From: Clostridia bacterium
GTDB lineage: Bacteria > Bacillota > Clostridia > Lutisporales > Lutisporaceae
Length of the DNA: 48,662 nucleotides
Direction: 5' to 3'
NCBI GenBank assembly: GCA_029256325.1
Contig: JAQSYD010000003.1
Span: 1 to 48,662, forward strand
The notes under the pieces were generated by a model. The model ran no database searches and had not been told where the DNA came from. It saw only the letters and a program-made list of their open reading frames with translations. Shown here in pieces: positions 1-7,464 of this stretch. A program made the translations under genes and the position numbers. Each line of letters starts with the position of its first letter. Position 1 is the stretch's first letter.

Positions 1-2
1 GG

Positions 3-77
3 GCTTGTTTAGGATCATATGGTCATGAACTATATTACGTAGGTGATATAAAGGGAGCTGGAAACAGTGAAACTTAA
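3..77 (+). CDS. C-terminal end of an unidentified protein (5' truncated)
   Basis: An open frame enters from the left edge and stops with TAA, giving 24 residues that include GSYGHELYYVGD and end in GNSET. It is followed one base later by a strong terminator, so it is the last gene of its unit. I do not recognise the family from so little. A lysine 2,3-aminomutase (ablA) would be the expected neighbour of ablB, but nothing in these residues identifies it as that. Confidence 0.5.
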   Translation, partial: ACLGSYGHELYYVGDIKGAGNSET

Positions 78-118
78 GCACTCTAACTCTATTTTTAATA
101 GAGTTAGAGTGCTTTTTT
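78..118 (+). terminator. Intrinsic terminator
   Basis: Two perfectly complementary 16-nt arms (78-93 and 97-112) are followed by TTTTTT. It ends the upstream truncated gene and separates it from ablB. Confidence 0.9.
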
Positions 119-159
119 ATTTCTCGCAAAAGTTTGATTTAGAGTAAGGAGGAGATAGG

Positions 160-216
160 ATGCAGCCACTGCATTTAAAAGAATGCTTGGAAGAAAAGCA
201 GAAAATAGTAAAGTAA
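160..216 (+). CDS. Possible 18-aa leader ORF before ablB
   Basis: ATG follows a near-ideal ribosome site (AAGGAGGAGATAGG, ending just before it). The frame is MQPLHLKECLEEKQKIVK and stops 20 bp before the ablB start codon. The Shine-Dalgarno is stronger than the one for ablB. It could be a leader peptide that couples translation to ablB, or a short remnant of a lost gene. No known family is recognisable. Confidence 0.35.
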   Translation: MQPLHLKECLEEKQKIVK

Positions 217-236
217 AACGATGGAGGTTGGAAACA

Positions 237-1070
237 ATGATTGATCAGATTGCAAACATAGAAGATGGATTGATTCACCATGGAAAACAAAATAATCGTG
301 TATATGTAATGAAAGCGCCAAGAGAAGATCCTCAAAGCTTTATCACAAAAATCGAAGATTTGGCTGCAGAGAATGAATATGAAAAAATTATTGCAAAAGT
401 GCCGGATGGCATCAAAGAAGAATTTATACAGAGTGGATATGATGAAGAGGCTCAGGTGCCTGATTTCTATCTTGGAGAGGAAGATTGCTTTTTTGTGAGC
501 AAGTATATGTGCTTAGAAAGAAAAAAGGTAAGTGACAAAAAAGTAATTGAACAGGTTTTACAAGCTGCATACAAAAACAAAGGACCTCTATATATGTCAG
601 GCTTAAAAAATAGCTTTGTATGCAGAAAAGCAGAGAAGCGGGACATTACAGCTATGGCGGCACTCTATAAGAAAGTATTTATAACGTATCCTTTTCCTAT
701 ACATGAAGAAGCATATATAGAGAGCACCATGGATGATCATGTGATTTACTTTGGGGTTTGGCATCAAGATATATTAATTGCATTGTCATCCAGCGAGGTT
801 GATTGGAAAAGCAAAAATGCTGAAATGACAGATTTTGCTGTAGATCCAGATTATAGAGGCCGGAATATCTCTTCTTGGTTGCTTCAAGTGATGGAGCAAG
901 AGATGAAGAAATATGACATTCGATTGGCCTATACAATAGCAAGAGCAGTTTCATATGGAATGAACTGTACATTCTCTAAGAATGGATATGATTTTGCCGG
1001 AACTCTTTATAATAATACTCATATTGCAAGTGATATAGAAAGTATGAATGTATGGTATAAAAAACTTTAG
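237..1070 (+). CDS. ablB: Beta-lysine N6-acetyltransferase, AblB/YodP type
   Basis: 277 aa. The family acetylates beta-lysine, made from lysine by lysine 2,3-aminomutase, to N-epsilon-acetyl-beta-lysine, a compatible solute. The N-terminal half carries the AblB-specific region (GLIHHGKQNNRVYVMK). The C-terminal half is a GNAT domain with the acetyl-CoA loop as VDPDYRGRNISSWLL (about residues 202-216), followed by YTIARAVSYGMN, typical of AblB. Start: ATG 237 has GGAGGT upstream, while the in-frame ATG at 183 has none. Length fits the family. The usual partner ablA is not downstream, and upstream there is a terminator, so the aminomutase must be elsewhere if the pathway works. The next gene begins 140 bp later. 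Confidence 0.9.
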   Translation: MIDQIANIEDGLIHHGKQNNRVYVMKAPREDPQSFITKIEDLAAENEYEKIIAKVPDGIKEEFIQSGYDEEAQVPDFYLGEEDCFFVSKYMCLERKKVSDKKVIEQVLQAAYKNKGPLYMSGLKNSFVCRKAEKRDITAMAALYKKVFITYPFPIHEEAYIESTMDDHVIYFGVWHQDILIALSSSEVDWKSKNAEMTDFAVDPDYRGRNISSWLLQVMEQEMKKYDIRLAYTIARAVSYGMNCTFSKNGYDFAGTLYNNTHIASDIESMNVWYKKL

Positions 1071-1210
1071 GAATATGGATTAAAAGAGAGTGCTATGAAG
1101 CCTTCCGTAAAAGCCCAGCCCCTATAAGCAGAATGAAATTCAGATTTTAACATAATATGATATATAATTAGAATATATAAGTTCAAATTTTATAATGATG
1201 GAGGAAAATT

Positions 1211-1411
1211 ATGTACGAGTACAAATATGTGCCATGTTCTATGGGCGGTTTCTTTACGGGAGATAATCATCAGGAAATAATAATTGAGCATGCAAAACAG
1301 GGATGGAGGTTCGTCCAGATCATACCGCTATATTACACTTTAGAGGGAAGAGCAAAGGATTTTGAGATTATATTTGAAAGAAAGCTGGAAGAAGAAAGCC
1401 AAAGCTGCTAA
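1211..1411 (+). CDS. DUF4177 domain protein
   Basis: 66 aa, begins after GGAGGAAAATT. The pattern MYEYKYVPCSMGGFF, then EIIIEHAKQGWRFVQI and a final FEIIFER, is the DUF4177 fold, a small alpha/beta protein common in Firmicutes. The biochemical role is unknown. There is no signal peptide or membrane segment, so it is probably cytosolic. It stands alone between ablB and the helicase gene, about 140 bp from each. Confidence 0.8.
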   Translation: MYEYKYVPCSMGGFFTGDNHQEIIIEHAKQGWRFVQIIPLYYTLEGRAKDFEIIFERKLEEESQSC

Positions 1412-1547
1412 AGGCTGCATGCTGAAAGTTCCTCAGCGGCCAATATTCTGACGGAAATATGGAGAAACTAATGGTGACATCAAGCAGTATCAGGACTAAT
1501 TTTTTAGGATGAATGACACATGCTTGCTTTTTAAAGGAGATAGGAAA

Positions 1548-2843
1548 TTGTTATTTAAAGACTTAAACTTAATAATGCCTATTCAGAAGGCATTAAAAGC
1601 TGAACAGTACCATAAGCCTACGCCAATACAGGAAAAAGCGATTCCATCCATACTTGCTGGAAGAGATCTACTTGGGTGTGCTGAGACAGGCACTGGGAAG
1701 ACAGCTGCTTTTGCAATTCCAATATTACAAAGCCTTTCTCGTGAAAGAAGAGTAAAAAGAGATGCACATCAAATAAGAGCCTTAATATTAGCACCTACCC
1801 GTGAGCTGGCTGGTCAGATCGGAGAGAGCTTTGAAGCTTATGGGCAATATTTAAGTCTTAGGACAATGGTCGTCTACGGCGGCGTATCGCAGAATTATCA
1901 GACTGAAGCATTAAGGGCAGGGATTGATATTTTGGTTGCAACTCCCGGGAGACTGCTTGACTTGATTAGTCAGGGATTTGTCAGCATACAGCATGTAGAA
2001 ATGTTTGTACTTGATGAGGCAGATCGCATGTTAGATATGGGAATGGTACAGGATGTGAAAAAAATAATTGCACAGATGCCAAGGAAAAGACAGAACATGT
2101 TATTTTCAGCAACGATGCCGCAAGGTGTTTCACAGCTTGTAAGCTCCATTTTAATAAACCCCGTTAAAATAGAAGTGAATCGAAGTTCATCCAGCAATAA
2201 GCTAATGAAGCAAGAGCTATACTATGTTGATGGGAAAGACAAAATCGCACTGGTAATTCATTTATTGAAAAACAAATCCATTGCTTCTGCTTTGGTATTT
2301 ACAAGAACAAAGCAAAGAGCAGATCATGTTACCAAGGCTCTTCAACAAGAGGGTATTCAGGCACAGGCTATACATGGAGATAAGTCACAACAGGTTAGGC
2401 AAGCAGCATTAAATAGTTTTAAAACTAGGGAATTAAGGGTTCTGGTCGCAACAGATGTAGCAGCAAGAGGTATTGATGTAGAAGAATTGTCCCATGTCAT
2501 TAACTTTGACTTGCCTAATATACCGGAGACCTATATACACCGAATAGGGCGTACCGGTAGGGCAGGTATGGGTGGCGTAGCAATTTCTTTCTGCGATAAT
2601 CAAGAAAGAGCATACCTAAAAGATATTGAAAAGCTTATAGCCAAGCCAATAGAAATGATGAGGAACCATCCATATCCACTCATCAATATGGTATTGGAAA
2701 AGAATAGAGAGCTCGCTAAAAAACCGCATAGAGCTTCAAAAGAAAAACCTCACTCAGAAACTGGTGCAAAGAGAACTGAAAAGAAATCAACCGGAAAGAA
2801 ATCTCGTCAAAAAGGCAGCACAAAGCATAGTCCCAAGAAATAA
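1548..2843 (+). CDS. DEAD-box ATP-dependent RNA helicase
   Basis: About 431 aa. Unwinds RNA duplexes using ATP; family roles are ribosome assembly, mRNA turnover and cold adaptation. All helicase motifs are present in order: Q motif (KPTPIQEKAI), I (AETGTGKT), Ia (PTRELAGQ), Ib (TPGRLLDL), II (DEADRMLD), III (SATMP), IV (VFTRTK), V (ATDVAARGID) and VI (HRIGRTGRAG). The last 45 residues are Lys/Arg-rich, a likely RNA-binding tail. Start: I prefer TTG at 1548, because AAAGGAGA lies 8-12 bp upstream and the protein then begins LLFKDLNL like RhlE/CshA proteins; an in-frame ATG at 1509 would add 13 residues but has no ribosome site. The closest class is RhlE/CshA; the exact subfamily is not decided here. 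Confidence 0.93.
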   Translation: MLFKDLNLIMPIQKALKAEQYHKPTPIQEKAIPSILAGRDLLGCAETGTGKTAAFAIPILQSLSRERRVKRDAHQIRALILAPTRELAGQIGESFEAYGQYLSLRTMVVYGGVSQNYQTEALRAGIDILVATPGRLLDLISQGFVSIQHVEMFVLDEADRMLDMGMVQDVKKIIAQMPRKRQNMLFSATMPQGVSQLVSSILINPVKIEVNRSSSSNKLMKQELYYVDGKDKIALVIHLLKNKSIASALVFTRTKQRADHVTKALQQEGIQAQAIHGDKSQQVRQAALNSFKTRELRVLVATDVAARGIDVEELSHVINFDLPNIPETYIHRIGRTGRAGMGGVAISFCDNQERAYLKDIEKLIAKPIEMMRNHPYPLINMVLEKNRELAKKPHRASKEKPHSETGAKRTEKKSTGKKSRQKGSTKHSPKK

Positions 2844-3034
2844 GAGAATATGCTTTACCATTCATTTATGGACATCATATTTTGCAGGGTATACACCTTT
2901 TTAATTGGGATATCGTGGATAGTTTTATAGATCTTTCAGTATTCTATCATAGTCTTAACACATTTGCTCTTTATAATGGAGATATAGCTGAAATAATTCA
3001 GTGTATAAATCACATTAAAAGGGGCGTGTTAGTA

Positions 3035-3106
3035 ATGAAGAAAAAGAAAAAAAGCCGACAAGTTGAACATACTTTGTCGGCTTTTTTTTGTAAGGATGCC
3101 GACTAA
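3035..3106 (+). CDS. Possible 23-aa leader ORF overlapping a terminator
   Basis: ATG with AAAAGGGGCG upstream opens a 23-codon frame starting MKKKKKSRQVEHTLSAFF. The body of the frame is the same DNA as the terminator hairpin at 3048-3087, and the stop codon falls 43 bp before the next gene. This geometry fits an attenuator leader peptide. It may equally be a chance frame through a terminator. Confidence 0.3.
   Translation: MKKKKKSRQVEHTLSAFFCKDAD
3048..3090 (+). terminator. Intrinsic terminator or attenuator
   Basis: Arms AAAAAAGCCGACAA (3048-3061) and TTGTCGGCTTTTTT (3074-3087) are fully complementary and end in a T-run. It lies 60 bp upstream of the polyferredoxin ATG. It either ends helicase transcription (200 bp downstream of that stop) or attenuates the next gene. 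Confidence 0.85.
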
Positions 3107-3149
3107 AAATAAATGGTATTATGCAATATTTATAGAAAGTGGTGAAAAA

Positions 3150-4820
3150 ATGAAAAAAGTAATCAGAATCAGAGGCATCATACAGATCTTCTTTTTTGTA
3201 CTTATAGCAGTGATATCTTTAGGTCATACATTATCCGAAAAGGGCATCGTGATTCCTTTACTAACCAATGCATCTTTGCATGCCTTATGCCCCTTTGGCG
3301 GAGTCGTATCCATATATCAGTACTTTGTATCAGGAACTTATGTTCAAAAAATACATGAATCTTCCTTTGTACTGATGTGGATAGCCTTTATACTGGCAAT
3401 TGGATTTGGTCCGGTAATCTGCGGCTGGATCTGTCCTTTAGGAAGTATACAAGAATGGTTTTCTAAAATTGGGAGGAAAACATTCAAGAATAAATTTAAT
3501 AATTTTATACCGTACAAATTTGATCGTTATTTAAGATATATAAGATATTTTGTATTAGGTTGGGTCATCTATATGACTGCCATGACCGGCAAGCTCACAT
3601 TTGCTGAAGTAGATCCTTATTCTGCTTTATTTAACCTATGGTCTGATGAAGTGGCCATTGGTGGAGTCATCATTCTGGCGATTACACTCATAGCATCTAT
3701 TTTTGTTGAAAGACCTTGGTGTAAGTATGCTTGCCCCTATGGTGCGATACTGGGCATAAGCAATCTTTTTAGGATTTTTAAAATACGTAGAAATAATGAT
3801 ACTTGTATAAGCTGTAAAAAGTGCAGTAAGACATGTCCTATGAATATAGAGGTATCAGAAAAGAATACAGTTATGGATCATCAGTGCATTTCCTGTTTAA
3901 AATGTACCTCGGAAGAAGTATGCCCTATAGACAATACAGTGGAGTATAAAGTGCCGGCAGGAGGCCTGAAGGTACGTATGAAGGCAGCTGTTTTAGGGGT
4001 TCTTTTGATGGCAGTTATTTTTGGCGGCATTGGGGTGTCCTCTGCACTAAACATGTGGAGCACAACTTCTGAAAAGGTTCCTGTAACAATTCAAACAGGC
4101 AGCTTTGCAGGGGAATATGATCCTTCCGATATAAGAGGCTCTTATTCCCTCAAAGATATAGAAAATGCCTTTAATGTCCCGGTGAGTGTACTGGGAAAAG
4201 CATTTGGCATATCTGACAATGAAAATCTTGATAGTTTTCAAGTGAAGAATTTAGAAAGCATTTATGAGGATTTGAACAGCCAAGGAACAGAAATAGGCAC
4301 TGCATCTGTAAGACTCTTTGTTGGGTTATATACAGGGTTGCCCATAACCTTAGATGATTCATTTCTTCCAAAGCCAGCAGTAGATATGCTATTAGAAAAG
4401 GGGAATTTGACGGATGAACAGCAAGCATATGCAAAATCTCATGCTGTAGACATATCAAATGCAGGATTGACTGGAGAAAATGTGATTGAAGAAAGTGTTG
4501 AAGCAAAAGAAACTGAAAAAGTGCCAGAGGTAGATAAGGGCACACCAAACATTGAGGTGATAGAGAAGCCTGAAGCTGTTGAGCCTGAACCTGCTATTAC
4601 TCCCGCAGCAGAAGCTGAGCATACAGAAGAAGAAAGAGTTGTTAAGGGAAAGACAACCTTCGGTGAAGTGATTGATTGGGGAATTAGAATAGAAAAAGTT
4701 GAAGAAATAATTGGTGGGAAAGTACCTGCCCCTAGCATGACAATCAGCGACTACTGCAGACAAAATGATATTTCCTTTTCAACGGTTAAGGATACTTTGA
4801 ATGGCTTGATTGAAAAGTAG
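3150..4820 (+). CDS. NapH/YccM-like membrane polyferredoxin with C-terminal extension
   Basis: 556 aa. Predicted membrane electron carrier. The membrane part has TM helices near 11-27, 73-92, 130-148, 170-188 and 274-296, with paired-cysteine loops CGWICPLG (91-98) and CKYACPYG (191-198), as in NapH/NosR/YccM proteins. Two 4Fe-4S motifs follow: Cys219-x2-Cys222-x2-Cys225-x3-Cys229 and Cys246-x2-Cys249-x2-Cys252-x5-Cys258, the second with a longer last gap. After a final TM comes an extracytoplasmic part with two short related segments, RGSYSLKDIENAFNVPVSVL (329-348) and KGKTTFGEVIDWGIRIEKV (499-517), joined by a Glu/Pro-rich linker. Start: ATG 3150 has AAAGTGGTG upstream; the frame extends further up without a better start. 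Redox partners are not encoded nearby. Confidence 0.85.
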   Translation: MKKVIRIRGIIQIFFFVLIAVISLGHTLSEKGIVIPLLTNASLHALCPFGGVVSIYQYFVSGTYVQKIHESSFVLMWIAFILAIGFGPVICGWICPLGSIQEWFSKIGRKTFKNKFNNFIPYKFDRYLRYIRYFVLGWVIYMTAMTGKLTFAEVDPYSALFNLWSDEVAIGGVIILAITLIASIFVERPWCKYACPYGAILGISNLFRIFKIRRNNDTCISCKKCSKTCPMNIEVSEKNTVMDHQCISCLKCTSEEVCPIDNTVEYKVPAGGLKVRMKAAVLGVLLMAVIFGGIGVSSALNMWSTTSEKVPVTIQTGSFAGEYDPSDIRGSYSLKDIENAFNVPVSVLGKAFGISDNENLDSFQVKNLESIYEDLNSQGTEIGTASVRLFVGLYTGLPITLDDSFLPKPAVDMLLEKGNLTDEQQAYAKSHAVDISNAGLTGENVIEESVEAKETEKVPEVDKGTPNIEVIEKPEAVEPEPAITPAAEAEHTEEERVVKGKTTFGEVIDWGIRIEKVEEIIGGKVPAPSMTISDYCRQNDISFSTVKDTLNGLIEK

Positions 4821-5327
4821 TGACTTGGTTACAGGTGGTAATGTGTTGGTCTGTGAAATCCAGTTCGTAAAGTGGACAGCGTGAACAAGATTTAAACTTA
4901 TGCTGTTCATGATAAAAATAAAGACATGGCATATAACCAATAATATAAGTCCAGGTATTGAATTGCTTCAATACCTGGACTTATTATGTATCGTAAATCC
5001 ATTACAGCATTAAGGAACTTTTGTAGGTTTTCTTTCATTAACATATTATATTTTCAATATAAAATAAAAGTTATGAGAATATAGTATTCCATTTATTTGA
5101 AAAAATATAAAATAAATGCTATAAAGGAAATATAGCTCATAAGACTGTGATTGTATTTATAATTACTTAAGAATTCGATATTCTTACACAAGTCTGCATG
5201 AGCTTTAGGATGGTCTTAAGAAGCTTGCGATATGATTAAAATGAGCACTGAAGCAGTTGGTTATAATATTGCATCGTAGCTAAAAGAATAGGTAGGCAGA
5301 AGTGAGAATATGGAAAAGGGGTGCTGT
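4821..5327 (+). other. 507-bp intergenic region
   Basis: It holds the hairpin at 4947-4982 and otherwise AT-rich sequence without a convincing ORF. A 61-aa minus-strand frame (4786-4971) is Cys-rich, but starts inside the hairpin and runs into the polyferredoxin gene, so I do not call it. A TATAAT at about 5260 has no good -35. Confidence 0.5.
4947..4982 (+). terminator. Hairpin, probable terminator of the polyferredoxin gene
   Basis: A perfect 16-bp stem (4947-4962 with 4967-4982) and TTGC loop, followed by TTATTATG rather than a pure T-run. Position suggests termination. Confidence 0.7.
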
Positions 5328-5909
5328 ATGATTATTGGGGAAAAAACGATAATTCGTCCTATGGAGATGAAGGATATAGACTTCATACATAAATGGTGGA
5401 ATATTGGAGAGGCAATGGAGTACAGTGGACTTAAATATGGCTTTATGCTAAGTAAGGCAGCGCTGGAAAATCTCTTTAAAGCACAGATTGAATCCAGTGA
5501 TATGTATCTTTCTGATGAAAAAATGTTCATCATATGCAGCAAAGAGAATATGAGCCCTATGGGGGATATTTCCTATAGGAATTGGAACAAACATAGTAGG
5601 TCTGCTGAGATCGGTTTGGAAATCTGTGATCCTGCTGACCGTGGAAAAGGCTATGGAAGGGACGCAATGATTGCCTTTATCAATTTTATGTTTAGGCATT
5701 TAAACCTGCATAGAATTGAACTAACAACAGCGGAATCAAACAAGGCGGCTCAAGCACTCTATTATAGGCTTGGATTTAAGGCAATTGGTATTATTCGAGA
5801 CAGCTACTATAGTCCAATGCAGGATAACTATGTGAATGCCCTTTATATGGACTTGCTGAGCAGTGATTGGGATAAAGCAAAGGATAACGAAAGAGATAGA
5901 TATATATAA
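5328..5909 (+). CDS. GNAT acetyltransferase, RimJ/RimL-like
   Basis: 193 aa. Transfers acetyl from acetyl-CoA to an amine; the substrate is unknown. The start of the domain is IIRPMEMKDIDFIHKWW; the acetyl-CoA loop is DPADRGKGYGRDAM (Q/RxxGxG/A pattern), followed by HRIELTTAESNKAAQALYYRLGF, typical of the RimL/SpeG branch. Start: ATG 5328 has AAAGGGG at good spacing and gives the usual MIIGEKT beginning; ATG 5310 is a weaker alternative. The flavin reductase fragment follows after 23 bp and may be co-transcribed. Confidence 0.85.
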   Translation: MIIGEKTIIRPMEMKDIDFIHKWWNIGEAMEYSGLKYGFMLSKAALENLFKAQIESSDMYLSDEKMFIICSKENMSPMGDISYRNWNKHSRSAEIGLEICDPADRGKGYGRDAMIAFINFMFRHLNLHRIELTTAESNKAAQALYYRLGFKAIGIIRDSYYSPMQDNYVNALYMDLLSSDWDKAKDNERDRYI

Positions 5910-5932
5910 CTATATCTTAAGGGGGACATAAG

Positions 5933-6133
5933 ATGATACAAACCATTCCTATGTTTGATTTTACGATGTTTATTGGTGAGATTGTTGCAGCATATGCCAA
6001 TGAAGACTGCTTGGATAACGGAAAACCAAATGCCCTAAAGGTTAAACCAACAATACTAATGGATTCTGGATATTTTGATATAAAGGATAGGGTTGGCTCA
6101 GTATTTAAGGTATGCAGTGGGAATGAATTATAA
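5933..6133 (+). CDS. Flavin reductase family, C-terminal fragment (probable remnant)
   Basis: 66 aa. The sequence FDFTMFIGEIVAAYANEDCL, then DNGKPNALKVKP and a closing GYFDIKDRVGSVFKV, matches the last third of FMN-binding split-barrel flavin reductases (usually 170-200 aa). The N-terminal FMN-binding part is missing, and no trace of it lies upstream, where the GNAT gene ends 23 bp away. The fragment still has a good ribosome site (AAGGGGG). It is most likely the leftover of a deletion and unlikely to bind FMN alone. Confidence 0.65.
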   Translation: MIQTIPMFDFTMFIGEIVAAYANEDCLDNGKPNALKVKPTILMDSGYFDIKDRVGSVFKVCSGNEL

Positions 6134-6145
6134 GCTAAAGATAAG

Positions 6146-6187
6146 GAGGGAGAATCACCAGATGCTTGTGCTTCTCCCTCATCTGTT
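6146..6187 (+). terminator. Hairpin, probable terminator
   Basis: GAGGGAGAA (6146-6154) pairs with TTCTCCCTC (6172-6180), followed by ATCTGTTTTA. The loop of 17 nt contains a small CAC/GTG pair. Confidence 0.65.
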
Positions 6188-6279
6188 TTACGAAGCATTG
6201 ACATGAAAATAAAGGAAAGCTAGACTATAATTAAAACTGCAGAAAACGTATAACCTGACAAAAACGTTTGCTGACTCTT

Positions 6280-6307
6280 TTGAACCCCATAGGAATATGT
6301 ATATATA
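6280..6307 (+). promoter_or_regulatory. Candidate sigma-A promoter for the FAH-family gene
   Basis: TTGAAC (6280-6285), 16-bp spacer, TATATA (6302-6307); start codon 54 bp downstream. An imperfect AAACGT/ACGTTT inverted pair lies just upstream. Confidence 0.5.
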
Positions 6308-6360
6308 GATGCTATCCCAGATGTAATTTGTATCAGTGTATTTGAAAGGAGATTGAAAAT

Positions 6361-7224
6361 ATGAAGCTGCTTAATTTTATAGTAGAAGGGGAAATAAAAT
6401 TAGGAATTAAATGTGAAGAGGGTATCATAGATGTAGTGCAAGCGGCTAATGAATACTCGCTGATGGTTCCTAAGACAATAGAGGATGTTATTTCAAATGG
6501 CGAAGAGAGCATATTGCAATTGACTGAGCTCATGAAAAAAGATATACAGACCATTCCGGAAGAAAATCTTATTTATGCGCCATGTGTAGTATATCCAGAA
6601 AAAATTGTTTGTATTGGTTTGAATTATATAAGTCACAGTGAAGAGTGCAACATTAACATCCCTACTTCACCAGTCATATTCAGCAAGTTTAACAATGCAT
6701 TAGCGGCTCATGGTCAGACAATTGAACTTCCGAAAACTGCAGAAAAATTTGATTATGAGGCAGAATTGGTTATTGTTATTGGGAAAAAAGCAGCAAATAT
6801 TGCGAAAGAAGATGCGAATTCTTATATTTTCGGCTATACAATTGGCAATGATATAAGCGCTAGAGATCTCCAATTCCGTACTGCTCAATGGCTGTTAGGG
6901 AAGACTTGTGACAATTTTGCGCCTATTGGTCCCTGTTTGGTAACAGCGGGCGAAATTGATTCAACCAACCTAGAAGTCAGTTGCAAAGTAAATGGGGTTC
7001 TTCGCCAATCGGGGAATACCTGTGATATGATTTTTGATTGTGCTGAAATCGTAAGCTACTTATCACAATATATGACATTGAAACCGGGAGACATCATATT
7101 CACTGGAACACCTAGCGGAGTGATTTTAGGCTATCCGGAAGAGAAGCAGCAATGGTTAAAGTCGGGAGATGAAATAACTGTATCCATTGATAAGATAGGC
7201 AGCTTAACAAATATCCTGAAGTAA
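6361..7224 (+). CDS. Fumarylacetoacetate hydrolase (FAH) family protein
   Basis: 287 aa. The family includes C-C bond hydrolases, oxaloacetate decarboxylases/tautomerases and catechol-pathway isomerases; all use a divalent metal. Seen: the N-terminal FAH cap region (residues 1-65), then VCIGLNYISHSEE, FSKFNNALAAHG, the metal-binding YEAELVIVIGKKA, the signature GYTIGNDISARDLQ, and FTGTPSGV near the end. Start ATG 6361 follows AAAGGAGATTG. It probably has its own promoter at 6280. Substrate cannot be read from sequence; the neighbouring OYE-family reductase gives only a weak hint of small-molecule catabolism. Confidence 0.88.
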   Translation: MKLLNFIVEGEIKLGIKCEEGIIDVVQAANEYSLMVPKTIEDVISNGEESILQLTELMKKDIQTIPEENLIYAPCVVYPEKIVCIGLNYISHSEECNINIPTSPVIFSKFNNALAAHGQTIELPKTAEKFDYEAELVIVIGKKAANIAKEDANSYIFGYTIGNDISARDLQFRTAQWLLGKTCDNFAPIGPCLVTAGEIDSTNLEVSCKVNGVLRQSGNTCDMIFDCAEIVSYLSQYMTLKPGDIIFTGTPSGVILGYPEEKQQWLKSGDEITVSIDKIGSLTNILK

Positions 7225-7328
7225 GTGAGAATGTAAAATGACGGTTTCCGGCACGTGAGCAGGTATAGGACTTATGTTGTTTTCCATATAGGTAGAAAAA
7301 AAGCTAGTATGGGAAGAATACAATAATC

Positions 7329-7372
7329 AGAGAGGAACTCCAAATAAATGGGGGATCTTCTCTTTTTTGTTT
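7329..7372 (+). terminator. Intrinsic terminator after the FAH-family gene
   Basis: Imperfect stem with AGAGAGGAACTCC on one side and GGGGATCTTCTCT on the other (G-U pairs included), followed by TTTTTTG. Confidence 0.75.
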
Positions 7373-7464
7373 CAGCACTTCAATATTTAGGAGTCTAAGG
7401 TTAATTATCTGCTTTATATCCCATAATAACAAAGAGTATATAGATAAAGGTTGGTGAGCGAACA

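Noticed and set aside
2882..3034. Plus-strand frame upstream of the leader ORF at 3035
   Set aside because: No ribosome site at the ATG at 2882 and no recognisable domain; only the last 23 codons have a start signal.
4171..4763. Several overlapping minus-strand frames inside the polyferredoxin gene
   Set aside because: They are reading-frame shadows of the plus-strand coding sequence, low complexity and without ribosome sites.
4786..4971. Minus-strand 61-aa Cys-rich frame after the polyferredoxin gene
   Set aside because: It begins within a 16-bp hairpin arm, has no ribosome site and overlaps the real gene's end.
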